From positions 682,001 through 746,000 of the forward strand of contig NZ_JAHVJZ010000001.1 in the NCBI RefSeq assembly GCF_019801015.1: DNA of 64,000 nt, given 5' to 3'. The position numbers and the translations under genes are program-made. Source of the stretch: Marinobacter nauticus. Its GTDB lineage: Bacteria > Pseudomonadota > Gammaproteobacteria > Enterobacterales > Shewanellaceae. Under the pieces are notes generated by a model that was given only the letters and a program-made list of their open reading frames with translations, ran no database searches and had not been told where the DNA came from. Below are positions 35,318-43,925 of this stretch, in pieces; the stretch's first letter is position 1, and each line of letters opens with the position of its first letter.

Positions 35318-36343
35318 ATGTCCGAGACCATGAAAGCCGTGGGCTACCACACCAGCCTGCCGATTACCGACCAAGACGCCCTGCTGAATCTGACCCTGCC
35401 TATGCCGGCTCCGGGCCCGAAAGACCTGTTGGTCCGGGTCGAGGCGGTCTCCGTTAACCCGGTGGACACCAAGATCCGCACCCGCGTTCAGCCCGCTGAG
35501 GGCCAGGCTCAGGTGCTCGGCTGGGATGCCGCCGGCATCGTTGAAGCGGTTGGTGCAAAAGTCGATGGCTTTGCTGCGGGGGATAAGGTCTGGTACGCCG
35601 GAGACGTTTCCCGTCCCGGCAGCAACAGCGAGTATCAGCGGGTGGACGCCCGTATCGCTTCCCGTCGCCCGACAGCCATTGGTGCCGCTGAAGCCGCCGC
35701 TCTGCCATTGACCGGGCTGACCGCCTACGAACTGCTGTTTGACCGCCTGGGACTGGACCCCGAAGCCGACCACAGCAACCACAGCCTGCTGGTGATTGGT
35801 GCAGCGGGTGGGGTTGGCTCCATTCTGGTTCAGCTGGCCCGTCAACTGACCAACATCCGGATCGTCGCCACCGCCTCCCGTCCCGAAACCCAGGCGTGGG
35901 TTGAGGAGCTGGGCGCTCATCATGTGGTGGATCACCGTGGCGATCTGGTCAGCCAAATCACCGGGCTGGCGTGTCCGCCGGTAAAATACGTGGCCAGCCT
36001 CAACCAGACCGACGCCCACCTGAATGCCATTGCAGAGGTGATCGCGCCACAAGGGAAACTCTGCCTGATTGATGACCCGGCGGAGTTCACCATCATACCG
36101 TTTAAGCGCAAAAGCGTGTCGATTCACTGGGAGTTCATGTTTACCCGCGCCCTGTTTCAGACTGAGGACATCCTCCGCCAGCAGGCGATTCTGACCCACA
36201 TCGCCGCGATGGTGGATGCAGGACAGATCATAACCACCGTGGCGGAACACTTCGGCACCATCAATGCCGACAACCTGAAACGCGCCCACGCGCTGCTGGA
36301 ATCGCAAAAAGCCCGGGGCAAAATCGTGCTTGAGGGGTTCTGA
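35318..36343 (+). CDS. Zinc-type alcohol dehydrogenase-like / quinone oxidoreductase family protein
   Basis: 341-residue medium-chain reductase: N-terminal GroES-like domain (LLVRVEAVSVNPVDTKIR, LGWDAAGIVEAVG), C-terminal Rossmann domain with VIGAAGGVGSILVQLA. The catalytic zinc ligands of true alcohol dehydrogenases are missing, so it is a zinc-independent NADPH-dependent enone/quinone reductase type despite the family name. Probably the target of the divergent LysR regulator. Ends at a strong terminator. Confidence 0.88.
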   Translation: MSETMKAVGYHTSLPITDQDALLNLTLPMPAPGPKDLLVRVEAVSVNPVDTKIRTRVQPAEGQAQVLGWDAAGIVEAVGAKVDGFAAGDKVWYAGDVSRPGSNSEYQRVDARIASRRPTAIGAAEAAALPLTGLTAYELLFDRLGLDPEADHSNHSLLVIGAAGGVGSILVQLARQLTNIRIVATASRPETQAWVEELGAHHVVDHRGDLVSQITGLACPPVKYVASLNQTDAHLNAIAEVIAPQGKLCLIDDPAEFTIIPFKRKSVSIHWEFMFTRALFQTEDILRQQAILTHIAAMVDAGQIITTVAEHFGTINADNLKRAHALLESQKARGKIVLEGF

Positions 36344-36358
36344 CCCCAGCAACCGGAT

Positions 36359-36386
36359 AAAAAAGGGCGCCAGCTGGCGCCCTTTT
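36359..36386 (+). terminator. Rho-independent terminator
   Basis: Perfect palindrome AAAAGGGCGCCAG / CTGGCGCCCTTTT followed by T, 16 bases after the oxidoreductase stop. Long GC stem and flanking A/T runs allow action in both directions. Confidence 0.9.
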
Positions 36387-36422
36387 TCGTGGCAAGTAAA
36401 CCGAACCATGGCATCGCCCAAC

Positions 36423-36501
36423 TGTGCACAAAACACAGCACAATTTATATTTGTGCCGCTTTTTGTGCACATTGGCTTATTGTGCTACTTTTACTGCACA
36501 T
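36423..36501 (+). promoter_or_regulatory. Cluster of TTGTGC/GCACAA boxes upstream of satD-like gene
   Basis: Within 79 bases there are six half-sites of one hexamer: TGTGCACA (36423-36430), GCACAA (36438-36443), TTGTGC (36451-36456), TTGTGCACA (36463-36471), TTGTGC (36480-36485) and TGCACAT (36495-36501). GCACAA-N7-TTGTGC forms a perfect inverted repeat. The array ends 16 bases before the ATG, so a protein bound here would block the promoter. The adjacent gene encodes a protein with a C-terminal helix-turn-helix-like segment, making autoregulation plausible. Confidence 0.6.
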
Positions 36502-36516
36502 AAATGGGAGCCTGCT

Positions 36517-37173
36517 ATGCCTCTTGCCACAGTTTTAACCGGTGACATTGTCGATTCTCAGAGCCTGAGTCCTGAGCTGCAACGCCGCTGCCTCGACACG
36601 CTCCGACAGATGCTGAACCACTGCAGTACCCAGTTCGGTGCACTCGGGGAGTTTTATCGTGGTGACGCGTTTCAGGTCTATGTGGACCCGCCACAACACG
36701 GCCTGCGGATTGCGCTACTGATGCGGCTTGCGCTTCGCGCCATCGCCACCGACACGGCGCCAATTGATGCCCGCATTGCTGTGGGGCTGGGCCCTGCTGA
36801 GGCCCCCTCCGGAGCCATCGCTACCGCCCGGGGTGAGGCGTTTGTGGCCTCAGGCCGGCAACTGGATGAGATGAAAGCCGAGCGACTGGCCATTGCCAGC
36901 CACTCTGACACCCTGCAACTGTTTTTGCCGGTGGTCTTCGCCTACCTGGATGACACCATCAGCAACCTCAATACCAACGCTGCCACCGCGGTGCTGCTGA
37001 AACTGATGAACCCGGAACTGACCCACCAGGCGCTGGCAGAGAAAATGGGCACCGGCCGCACCTCCTATACCCGCTTTCTCAACCGCGCAGGCTTTCAGCG
37101 GATCAACGACACCCTCACCCTGTTCGAAAACGCGGTGTGCTGTGATAGGTTCGGGGAATTCAGGGAGAAATAA
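36517..37173 (+). CDS. SatD family protein with C-terminal DNA-binding-like segment
   Basis: 218 residues. The N-terminus (PLATVLTGDIVDSQSLSPEL) is the SatD family signature. The middle resembles a nucleotide-cyclase-like small domain (RIAVGLGPAEAP...ATARGEAFVASGRQLDEM), and the C-terminal 60 residues contain a predicted helix-turn-helix (LTHQALAEKMGTGRTSYTRFLNRAGF). SatD proteins are of unknown biochemical function and are usually paired with a DUF3307 membrane protein, as here (21-base gap). The ATG at 36517 has GGGAG at good distance; earlier in-frame starts lie inside the operator array. Confidence 0.75.
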   Translation: MPLATVLTGDIVDSQSLSPELQRRCLDTLRQMLNHCSTQFGALGEFYRGDAFQVYVDPPQHGLRIALLMRLALRAIATDTAPIDARIAVGLGPAEAPSGAIATARGEAFVASGRQLDEMKAERLAIASHSDTLQLFLPVVFAYLDDTISNLNTNAATAVLLKLMNPELTHQALAEKMGTGRTSYTRFLNRAGFQRINDTLTLFENAVCCDRFGEFREK

Positions 37174-37194
37174 ACACAAGGAATTCAGCGACCC

Positions 37195-37971
37195 GTGACC
37201 GATATCGCCCTGCTGCTTTTGCTCCTCATTGGCCACCTTCTGGGCGATTTTTATCTCCAGCCGGGCGCCTGGGTGCAGGAGCGAAACCGCAACCACACTC
37301 AATCGGTCTGGCTGCCGGTACATGCCCTCCTCCATGCCACCCTCACCGGGCTTCTGGTCTGGCTCTTTGTGAATAACAGCAACGACGCCGCCATCGCGTT
37401 TTTGCTGATGTTTCTGTCCCACTATCTGGTGGATCTGGTTAAGTCTTACCAACACAACACACTCAAATGGCTGGTGGCCGATCAGCTGATTCACCTGATC
37501 TGGCTGGTGGCGATCTGGCTGCTGATCACCGACAACCGTTTCACTGATGCCCGGCAGTGGGTCAACGTTCCGGTGCTGGCGGTGCTGGCAGGTTACCTGC
37601 TGGCCTTTAAACCCGCTTCCGTGTTGATCGCCACGCTGCTTGGCAAGTGGCATCTGGACTTTGAAGCGCTGAGCGACAGCACCACAGAATCGGATGACGA
37701 CACCGCACGGGAGCACCACACTCTGGCCTCTGCCGGTGAGTACATCGGCTACATTGAGCGGGGCCTTATCGTCACTTTTATGCTGACCAATCACATCCCC
37801 GCCGTGGGCTTTGTGCTGGCGGCCAAATCGGTATTCCGTTTTGGTGATCTGAAAGACCGCCACGACAGAAAGTTCACAGAGTACGTAATGATCGGCACTT
37901 TCGCCTCCATGGCCATTGCCTTCGTTATCGGCCTGATGGTGAGCGCCCTGCTCCGCCAGCCAATTGGTTGA
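37195..37971 (+). CDS. DUF3307 membrane protein
   Basis: 258 residues with GTG start and about six membrane segments. DUF3307 marks: LLIGHLLGDFYLQP at the N-terminus, YIGYIERGLIVTFMLTN, LAAKSVFRFGDL and EYVMIGTFASM near the C-terminus. Function unknown. It is the constant partner of SatD-type genes, so the two likely act as a sensor or signalling pair at the membrane; that is an inference from linkage. Confidence 0.82.
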   Translation: MTDIALLLLLLIGHLLGDFYLQPGAWVQERNRNHTQSVWLPVHALLHATLTGLLVWLFVNNSNDAAIAFLLMFLSHYLVDLVKSYQHNTLKWLVADQLIHLIWLVAIWLLITDNRFTDARQWVNVPVLAVLAGYLLAFKPASVLIATLLGKWHLDFEALSDSTTESDDDTAREHHTLASAGEYIGYIERGLIVTFMLTNHIPAVGFVLAAKSVFRFGDLKDRHDRKFTEYVMIGTFASMAIAFVIGLMVSALLRQPIG

Positions 37972-38073
37972 GAAGCTGCCAAACCCGGTATTTACCCGCA
38001 GTTTGGTGACTGCCTTACCGCCTGGCCGGACAACGGCTGACAAACCGCCCAAGGGGCCAGAACACTGCACAAA

Positions 38074-39249
38074 ATGACGATAAAGCGATATCTCTGCCTG
38101 CCGCTGCTGCCGCTGCTGCCGCTGTTCATGATGGCCAATGCCAATGCCGCCATCGATTTCTTTGATCCGGTTGATCAACGCTTTGATATGGGCAACTACC
38201 TGGCCGAAAACGCGTACGGTTTTCTGCCGGTGCCGACCATCATCACCGAACCTGCCGTCGGCTACGGTTTTGGGCTCGCCGGCGTTTTTCTGCACGAATC
38301 CGAAGCGGAAAAAGCGCAACGCAAAGCGGAGGCGTTGGCCAGCTTTGATGGCGGTGCCCGGTTGCTGCCGCCGGCCGCCACCGTCGTTGGCGCGCTGGGT
38401 ACCGAAAATGGCACCTGGTTTGCTTTTGCCGGACACCGACGGACCTGGGCTAAGGATAAGATCCGCTATCTGGTGGGGGGCGGCGCCGGCGAAGCCAAAC
38501 TGGACATCTACACCGACCTTGGCGGACTGCTCCCGGGCGGTGACAGCATCAAGTTTGATACCCAAACCGAGGCAGCTGTGTTGATGCAATCCCTTCAGTT
38601 TCGGGTTGGCGACTCACCTATGCTGCTCGGGATAAAGCAGTTGTTTATCCAGTCACAGTTGAGCTCATCCAACCCCGTCGTTGACGGCTTCTTCCGCCTG
38701 ACCGGCCTGGATCGCAGCACCAATTCGGGGCTGGGCCTGGTGGCCACCTACGACACCCGCAACAACCTGTTCTTTCCCACCAGTGGGGTTGAGCTGAATG
38801 CGGAGTACATGGTGCACGATAACGCCATTGGCGCCGATTACGACTACCAGACCCTATTGCTGGAGGGTGAAGGGTACCTTCCCCTGGCTGACCGATGGTT
38901 GCTGGCGATGGGCGGACGCTATGAAACGCTCAGCAGCGATGATCTGCTGCCCCCCACGGTGAACCCCTACATCCATCTGCGCGGTATTTCGATGTTCCGC
39001 TATCAGGGCGAGCAGGTGGGCTCGGTCCAGGCTCAGTTGATGTACCAACTGGACAACCGCTGGACGTTGCTGGGCTTCTACGGCGTCGGGCAAACCCGGG
39101 GCGCCAGTTCAGAGAGGGAAACCGCCGACGCCTACGGCGGCGGCTTCCGCTACCAGATAGCCCGGCGCTACGGCATCCATATGGGCGTTGACCTGGCCTT
39201 CAGTGACAGCGACACGGCGTTTTACATCACCTTAGGCACGGGCCTCTGA
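38074..39249 (+). CDS. Omp85/BamA-type surface antigen outer-membrane barrel protein
   Basis: 391 residues with a signal peptide (MTIKRYLCLPLLPLLPLFMMANANA) and a 16-strand-like barrel from residue ~45 on. The segment ATYDTRNNLFFPTSGVELN is the typical Omp85 barrel signature, and MLYQLDNRW-type strands follow; the final residue pattern (FYITLGTGL) ends in Leu rather than the usual Phe. POTRA domains are absent, so it is a barrel-only member (patatin-like/TamA-remnant class) of unknown role in the outer membrane. Confidence 0.82.
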   Translation: MTIKRYLCLPLLPLLPLFMMANANAAIDFFDPVDQRFDMGNYLAENAYGFLPVPTIITEPAVGYGFGLAGVFLHESEAEKAQRKAEALASFDGGARLLPPAATVVGALGTENGTWFAFAGHRRTWAKDKIRYLVGGGAGEAKLDIYTDLGGLLPGGDSIKFDTQTEAAVLMQSLQFRVGDSPMLLGIKQLFIQSQLSSSNPVVDGFFRLTGLDRSTNSGLGLVATYDTRNNLFFPTSGVELNAEYMVHDNAIGADYDYQTLLLEGEGYLPLADRWLLAMGGRYETLSSDDLLPPTVNPYIHLRGISMFRYQGEQVGSVQAQLMYQLDNRWTLLGFYGVGQTRGASSERETADAYGGGFRYQIARRYGIHMGVDLAFSDSDTAFYITLGTGL

Positions 39250-39266
39250 ACCTGGTCCTCCACCTC

Positions 39267-41096
39267 TTAAGGCGTTGCGCTGTCCCCTGACACTAAGGCG
39301 CTCAGGCCTTCGGTGACCGACGCCATCCCACCATCGTGACGCACGCTCACATTCAGGCGCTTTAACAGCGCTTGTTTGATGGCGGCCCGTCGCTGGTTGA
39401 TAAAGGCCAAAAAGTCGGTGAACGCCAGTGACTGGTCCGGCGCAATCAGGTGCTGTCGCAGGAAGCTTTCGCGCTCACAGGCGTTGGGCATGGCTTCCTC
39501 CAGCCACAGCACAAACGGCTTGTCGCTCTTCTCAATGTTACTGGTGGCCTGCAACAACTGCAGGTTGGCCAATCCGTTCATCTGACGCAAATACGCATCC
39601 AGCTGTTCAGCGCTGAGCCCCAGCTTATGCAGATGGCGTTTGCTAAAGCCCGATTTGGGGTGAATGTGGTCCTGATGGTATTTAAAGGCGTGATTCAGAC
39701 CCGGATAAAGCAGCGTCAGGGCACAGTAGGTTTTGGCTTTGCCGTATTGCAGATCCAGCAGGTTCTCAACGTCGTCTTCGTTGAACACAATGGATTTGCG
39801 CTTGCCGCGATACTCCTCAATCACTTCCGCCAGCGGGAAGTGGCCCAGATGCTGGTTGATCAGGTCCCGCATGCCCGGATAGATGGAGTCCGGCTGACCG
39901 CCAAATGTGCCTTTCAGCAGCACCCGCGCCAGCCATTCGTTGATCGCTTTTCGGTCCGATGCCCAGTCGCCAGAATGCTCAATCTTGTCGGCACAGCCGT
40001 TTTTATCGATAAAGTAGGCGATGGGAATGATGGTATTGGTCGCCAGCAAGCTGTCACGGTTATAGCCGAGCTTGGCCACCAGCTGCACCGCAGCACGGAT
40101 CGCGGCGGCACTCTGGTCCCAGTTGCGCTCGATCTTTGCCATGTTTTCTTTGTTGAAGTTGTCGACTTTAAACTTGATGTCCTTAAAGTCCGCCAGCACC
40201 AGGCAGGCCTTCAGAACCAGATCCTTATTGAAGGCAAAGCCATCGCCAATCTGGTTTATCTCATCCACGAACTCATGAATCACCTCCCGGGCATCCCGTT
40301 CGGTCCACTGCGCGGTGGCGATGGAGAGCAGCAGGTCGGAGTAACTCAGTTTGGTGCCACCGCTGTTAATCCGGATAAAGATCTGCAGCACCTTATCCAG
40401 CTCTTCGCCCTGCTCGAGGTAGTAGCTGATGGTGCCTTTCTGATGCACCACGTTAAAGAACTGGTTCAGCGTGTTGATGGCAAATTCGGACTGCTCGGTG
40501 GTGTATTTCGAGGTATCCATCAGGCCCTGTTTCATCAGGTACATGGAGGATTTGCCCATGTCCGTGATGTTGAGAATTTCGCTGCACTCAAACCAGTGGT
40601 AGCCGTCGCTGTTGACCGCCTCCGACTCAGTAAGGAAACGGAAATCGTACTCGGTTTCCAGCTCTTCGGAAGGTTTCAACAGGTTCAGATACATCTTCCG
40701 TTTCGGGAAAGCTAACGGATTCTCCCAGCGCTGGTACGGCGCCTTTTGCGCATAGCTGCCCGTCAATGCGATGTACATTGATGTCATCCGTTGCTGCCCA
40801 TCCAGCAAGGCAATGATGTCGTCGCCGGCGACGATGTCCGCCTTGGTGTTATGGCGCCCGGTTTTCTCGTGGTAGTGCTTCAGAAACTCATAGAACTGAA
40901 AGTCCTGCACCTTGGACTTGTCCACCTTCCAGAACAGAAACGTGCTGATGGGGTAATCACGCATCAGCGAGTCGAACAGCGTCTCAATCTGCTGCGTGTC
41001 CCAGACAAATTCGCGCTGAATGGAGGGCAACACATAGTGGCGTTTCTGTACGTTCTCGATCGCTTCGCGAATGGTGATTGGGGTTTGGTAGGCCAT
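39267..41096 (-). CDS. DUF262/DUF1524 (GmrSD-like) protein
   Basis: 609 residues. N-terminal DUF262 domain: LPSIQREFVWDTQQIETLFDSL and the LLDGQQRMTSMYIAL (DGQQR) motif, typical of GmrS-type NTP-hydrolysing ParB/Srx-fold domains. C-terminal HNH-type DUF1524 region contains KYHQDHIHPKSGF. The combination is the single-chain GmrSD architecture of type IV restriction enzymes attacking modified (for example glucosylated hydroxymethyl-cytosine) DNA. It stands alone without methylase genes, as expected for type IV. The ATG at 41096 follows AAGGAA. Activity is inferred from architecture. Confidence 0.82.
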   Translation of the reverse strand: MAYQTPITIREAIENVQKRHYVLPSIQREFVWDTQQIETLFDSLMRDYPISTFLFWKVDKSKVQDFQFYEFLKHYHEKTGRHNTKADIVAGDDIIALLDGQQRMTSMYIALTGSYAQKAPYQRWENPLAFPKRKMYLNLLKPSEELETEYDFRFLTESEAVNSDGYHWFECSEILNITDMGKSSMYLMKQGLMDTSKYTTEQSEFAINTLNQFFNVVHQKGTISYYLEQGEELDKVLQIFIRINSGGTKLSYSDLLLSIATAQWTERDAREVIHEFVDEINQIGDGFAFNKDLVLKACLVLADFKDIKFKVDNFNKENMAKIERNWDQSAAAIRAAVQLVAKLGYNRDSLLATNTIIPIAYFIDKNGCADKIEHSGDWASDRKAINEWLARVLLKGTFGGQPDSIYPGMRDLINQHLGHFPLAEVIEEYRGKRKSIVFNEDDVENLLDLQYGKAKTYCALTLLYPGLNHAFKYHQDHIHPKSGFSKRHLHKLGLSAEQLDAYLRQMNGLANLQLLQATSNIEKSDKPFVLWLEEAMPNACERESFLRQHLIAPDQSLAFTDFLAFINQRRAAIKQALLKRLNVSVRHDGGMASVTEGLSALVSGDSATP

Positions 41097-41218
41097 CAAT
41101 GTTTCCTTAACGGCTTTGGGGTGAATTCTGGGTGAGACAGCTGGCGTTGGTCCTGCGCCAGCGGCATTTCTGTGGCGTTATCTTACGCCCTTGTGACCGC
41201 CATTTTCGTGATCCTGAA

Positions 41219-42124
41219 CTAACCGCCCAGCACCAGATTGTCTTTATGGCCGATCCAATCCAGAAAGGTGGCGGCCACCGGTGACAACGACTTAGCCTTA
41301 TGGTGGGCCAGGTACCAGTGTGACTCGATCGGCATGCCGGCCACCGGCAGTATCGCCAGGCCGGAGTCGCCTCCGAATGACAGGGTGTGGGTGGAGATGA
41401 CCGACACCCCCAGCCCGGACATGACCGAGTGCCGGATCGCTTCGTTGCTTTCCACGGTCATCCGCACGTTGAGCTTGGTGCCCTGCTGGCGCAAAAACCG
41501 TTCCAGGGCGTAACGGGTACCGGAGCCGTGCTCCCGGATAAGGAAGGGTTCGCGGGCAAACTCTTCCAGCGATATCTGTTTACGACTGGCCCACGGATGG
41601 GCTTCTGAGGCAATGGCCACCAACGGGTTATCAAGGAATTCATGGAGGGTCAAAGGGGCATCCTGTGGGGGATGACTGAACACGTAGAAGTCATCCCGGG
41701 CTTCCGACAGGCGGTCGATCACCTGCTGCCGGTTGCCCACTTTGAACTCAATGTCGATCTGGGGGTATCGCTCAAGGAAGCCCCCCAACAGGTGTGGAAT
41801 GAAGTATTTGGCCGTGGTCACCACACCCAGTCGCAGCGTGCCCCGATTAAGCCCCTTCAGCGCAGCCAGATCCATCTCCATCCGCTCGTAGCTCCCCACC
41901 ACTTCAGTCGCGGCGGTCAGCGCCCGCTCTCCGGCGTCGGTGAACTGCAACCGGCGACCCACCTGGTGGTACAGATCCGCATCCAGGGTTTCCCCCAGCT
42001 TCTTCAGCTGCATGGATACGGTGGGTTGGGTCAAGTGCAGTTTTTCGGCAGCCGCGCTGACCGAACCGGCTTCCCGCAGCGCCAGCAGTATCTCCAACTG
42101 CCGAAAAGTCGCTTTACCACTCAT
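41219..42124 (-). CDS. LysR family transcriptional regulator, CbbR-like
   Basis: 301 residues: N-terminal helix-turn-helix (ALREAGSVSAAAEKLHLTQPTVSMQLKKLGE) and a CbbR-type effector domain (LRLGVVTTAKYFIPHLLGGFLERYPQIDIEFKVGNRQQVIDRL). CbbR-like regulators respond to carbon-fixation metabolites and often control inorganic-carbon transport. It is divergent from sbtA across a perfect inverted repeat. GGGAG lies four bases before the ATG at 42124; in-frame starts further out have none. Confidence 0.9.
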   Translation of the reverse strand: MSGKATFRQLEILLALREAGSVSAAAEKLHLTQPTVSMQLKKLGETLDADLYHQVGRRLQFTDAGERALTAATEVVGSYERMEMDLAALKGLNRGTLRLGVVTTAKYFIPHLLGGFLERYPQIDIEFKVGNRQQVIDRLSEARDDFYVFSHPPQDAPLTLHEFLDNPLVAIASEAHPWASRKQISLEEFAREPFLIREHGSGTRYALERFLRQQGTKLNVRMTVESNEAIRHSVMSGLGVSVISTHTLSFGGDSGLAILPVAGMPIESHWYLAHHKAKSLSPVAATFLDWIGHKDNLVLGG

Positions 42125-42205
42125 TTCTCTCCCTCCAGACCAGAAACCCGATCTTTCACCGCCCCGGATAGTGGCATAATCTCCGCTTCCAAAAGGCAGG
42201 ACACT

Positions 42206-42227
42206 CATATAGACATTCATCTATATG
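42206..42227. promoter_or_regulatory. Candidate LysR operator of the sbtA operon
   Basis: Perfect inverted repeat CATATAG-N8-CTATATG, with the T-N11-A core of LysR boxes. Lies 82 bases from the LysR start and 84 from the small membrane gene upstream of sbtA. The following AT-rich stretch (42228-42260) could hold the promoter. Confidence 0.6.
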
Positions 42228-42310
42228 AAATTAAAATTTTTTCGATTTTACTCTATTGAACTATGGAAGCACACTGCGCGGCGTTAAGGAATGAACTGAG
42301 GATCAGTTGT

Positions 42311-42490
42311 ATGTCGCGTCGCCTCGCTTTTGAAATGACCATTGCCATGAGCCTGATGCTGATGGGAGGGGCTCTGGCCACCGCCCAAATCAGCGACTGG
42401 AGCCTGTCCCTGACCGGGCTGATGTTGATGGCCACCTCCCTGCTGCTGCGGCCACGCAGTGCACTTCAACCCACGACGGCGGAGGGTTGA
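42311..42490 (+). CDS. Small two-helix membrane protein upstream of sbtA
   Basis: 59 residues: two hydrophobic segments (MTIAMSLMLMGGALATAQI and SLSLTGLMLMATSLLL) joined by a short loop, polar C-terminus. GAGGA precedes the ATG. Its stop is 3 bases before the sbtA ATG, so the genes are coupled. I do not recognise it; it could be an accessory subunit of the bicarbonate transporter. Confidence 0.6.
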   Translation: MSRRLAFEMTIAMSLMLMGGALATAQISDWSLSLTGLMLMATSLLLRPRSALQPTTAEG

Positions 42491-42493
42491 GTG

Positions 42494-43426
42494 ATGGGCC
42501 TGGACATCGTCGTCGCTTTCTTCATGCTGGGCGCCGTAGCCCAGTTAGTCCGGGCCGAGTTGAGCCTCCCACAAAGCCTTTACCAGTCACTGGTGATCTT
42601 TCTGCTTCTGGCAATTGGCCTGAAAGGCGGGATTGCGCTCTCCGAACACGTTACCCCGGCACTGCTGATTGAAGCCGCCGCCATTCTGGCGTTTGGCTTT
42701 GTGCTTCCCCTGATTGCTTTCCCCCTGCTCCGCTCCTTCGGCCATCTGCCCCGCCTGAACGCCGCCACCATTGCCGCACACTATGGCTCCGTCAGTGTGG
42801 CCACCTACGCGGTTGCCGTGGCGTTCCTGGAAGGTCAGAACATCCCCTATGAACCCTACTTCCCGCTTTTCGTTGCGCTGCTGGAAGCCCCAGCCATCGC
42901 CGTCGGCCTGTGGCTGGCCAGTGGTAAAGGCGAATCCACGGACCGTAAGGCGATTCTCAAAGAGATGATGCTGAATCAGGGTATGGTACTGCTGCTGGGC
43001 GGCCTGCTGATTGGTTGGTGGGGCGGCGACCGTGCCGATCGCATTCTGCCGTTCTTTGGTGAGCTGTTCCACGGTGTGCTGGCGCTGTTTTTGCTGGCCA
43101 TGGGCCAGAAAGCCGCTGAGCGCTGGCGTGAGCTGGGCAACGAAGCGTCGTTCCTGGCCAGTTTCGGTGTTGCCATGCCACTGATCGGCGCGGTTTCAGG
43201 TACCGCGTTAGCCTACCTGCTTGGATTGAGCCAAGGTGGTATGATCCTCCTCGCAACCCTTGGGGCCAGCGCCTCCTACATCGCTGTCCCCGCGGCGCTC
43301 TCAGCAGCGCTGCCGAAAGCGGACTTGGGACCCGCTATCACCGCCTCTCTGGGCGTGACGTTTCCCTTCAATGTGTTGGTTGGTATACCTCTGTACAGCG
43401 CGTTGATTACTCATTTCATAACATAA
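42494..43426 (+). CDS. sbtA: Sodium-dependent bicarbonate transporter SbtA family
   Basis: 310 residues, about ten membrane segments in two inverted repeats of five. Family motif [20 protein letters not shown] (cyanobacterial SbtA AAxYGSVSAVTF) and a second-half counterpart [16 protein letters not shown]. Imports HCO3- with Na+ across the cytoplasmic membrane. Lies 13 bases before purE, with purK overlapping purE. No SbtB-type PII regulator follows. The placement suggests supply of bicarbonate to PurK. Confidence 0.88.
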   Translation: MGLDIVVAFFMLGAVAQLVRAELSLPQSLYQSLVIFLLLAIGLKGGIALSEHVTPALLIEAAAILAFGFVLPLIAFPLLRSFGHLPRLNAATIAAHYGSVSVATYAVAVAFLEGQNIPYEPYFPLFVALLEAPAIAVGLWLASGKGESTDRKAILKEMMLNQGMVLLLGGLLIGWWGGDRADRILPFFGELFHGVLALFLLAMGQKAAERWRELGNEASFLASFGVAMPLIGAVSGTALAYLLGLSQGGMILLATLGASASYIAVPAALSAALPKADLGPAITASLGVTFPFNVLVGIPLYSALITHFIT

Positions 43427-43439
43427 ATTCGGAGTTAGC

Positions 43440-43925
43440 ATGTCTCAACCGAAAGTCAGCATCATCATGGGCTCCCAGTCCGACTGGGCCACCATGGAAG
43501 AAGCCACCAAGCCGCTGGAAGCGCTGGGTGTGGCTTACGAAACCAAAGTGGTTTCGGCTCACCGTACCCCGGATCGCCTCTACCAGTTCTGCAACGAGGC
43601 TCATGAGCGCGGTATTCAGGTGATCATCGCTGGTGCTGGCGGTTCTGCGCATCTGGCGGGCATGGCCGCCGCCATGACCCACCTGCCCGTGGTGGCCGTG
43701 CCGGTGTCCAGCCGCAACCTCAAAGGCATGGACAGCCTGCTCTCCATGGTTCAGATGCCCCGCGGTGTGGCTGTAGCCTGTCAGGCCATCGGTGGCGCTG
43801 GCGCCTACAACGCGGGCCTGATCGCCGCGCAGATGCTGTCTCTGGGTGACGCGGCACTGACTGAGCGTCTGATCGCCTGGCGCAGCGCCCAGACCGAATC
43901 CGTCGCGGAAGAGGTTGTGAAATGA
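43440..43925 (+). CDS. purE: N5-carboxyaminoimidazole ribonucleotide mutase
   Basis: 161 residues. Class I PurE converts N5-CAIR to CAIR in de novo purine synthesis. The catalytic [18 protein letters not shown] and [10 protein letters not shown] motifs are complete. GGAG seven bases before the ATG. Overlaps purK by 4 bases. Confidence 0.97.
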   Translation: MSQPKVSIIMGSQSDWATMEEATKPLEALGVAYETKVVSAHRTPDRLYQFCNEAHERGIQVIIAGAGGSAHLAGMAAAMTHLPVVAVPVSSRNLKGMDSLLSMVQMPRGVAVACQAIGGAGAYNAGLIAAQMLSLGDAALTERLIAWRSAQTESVAEEVVK

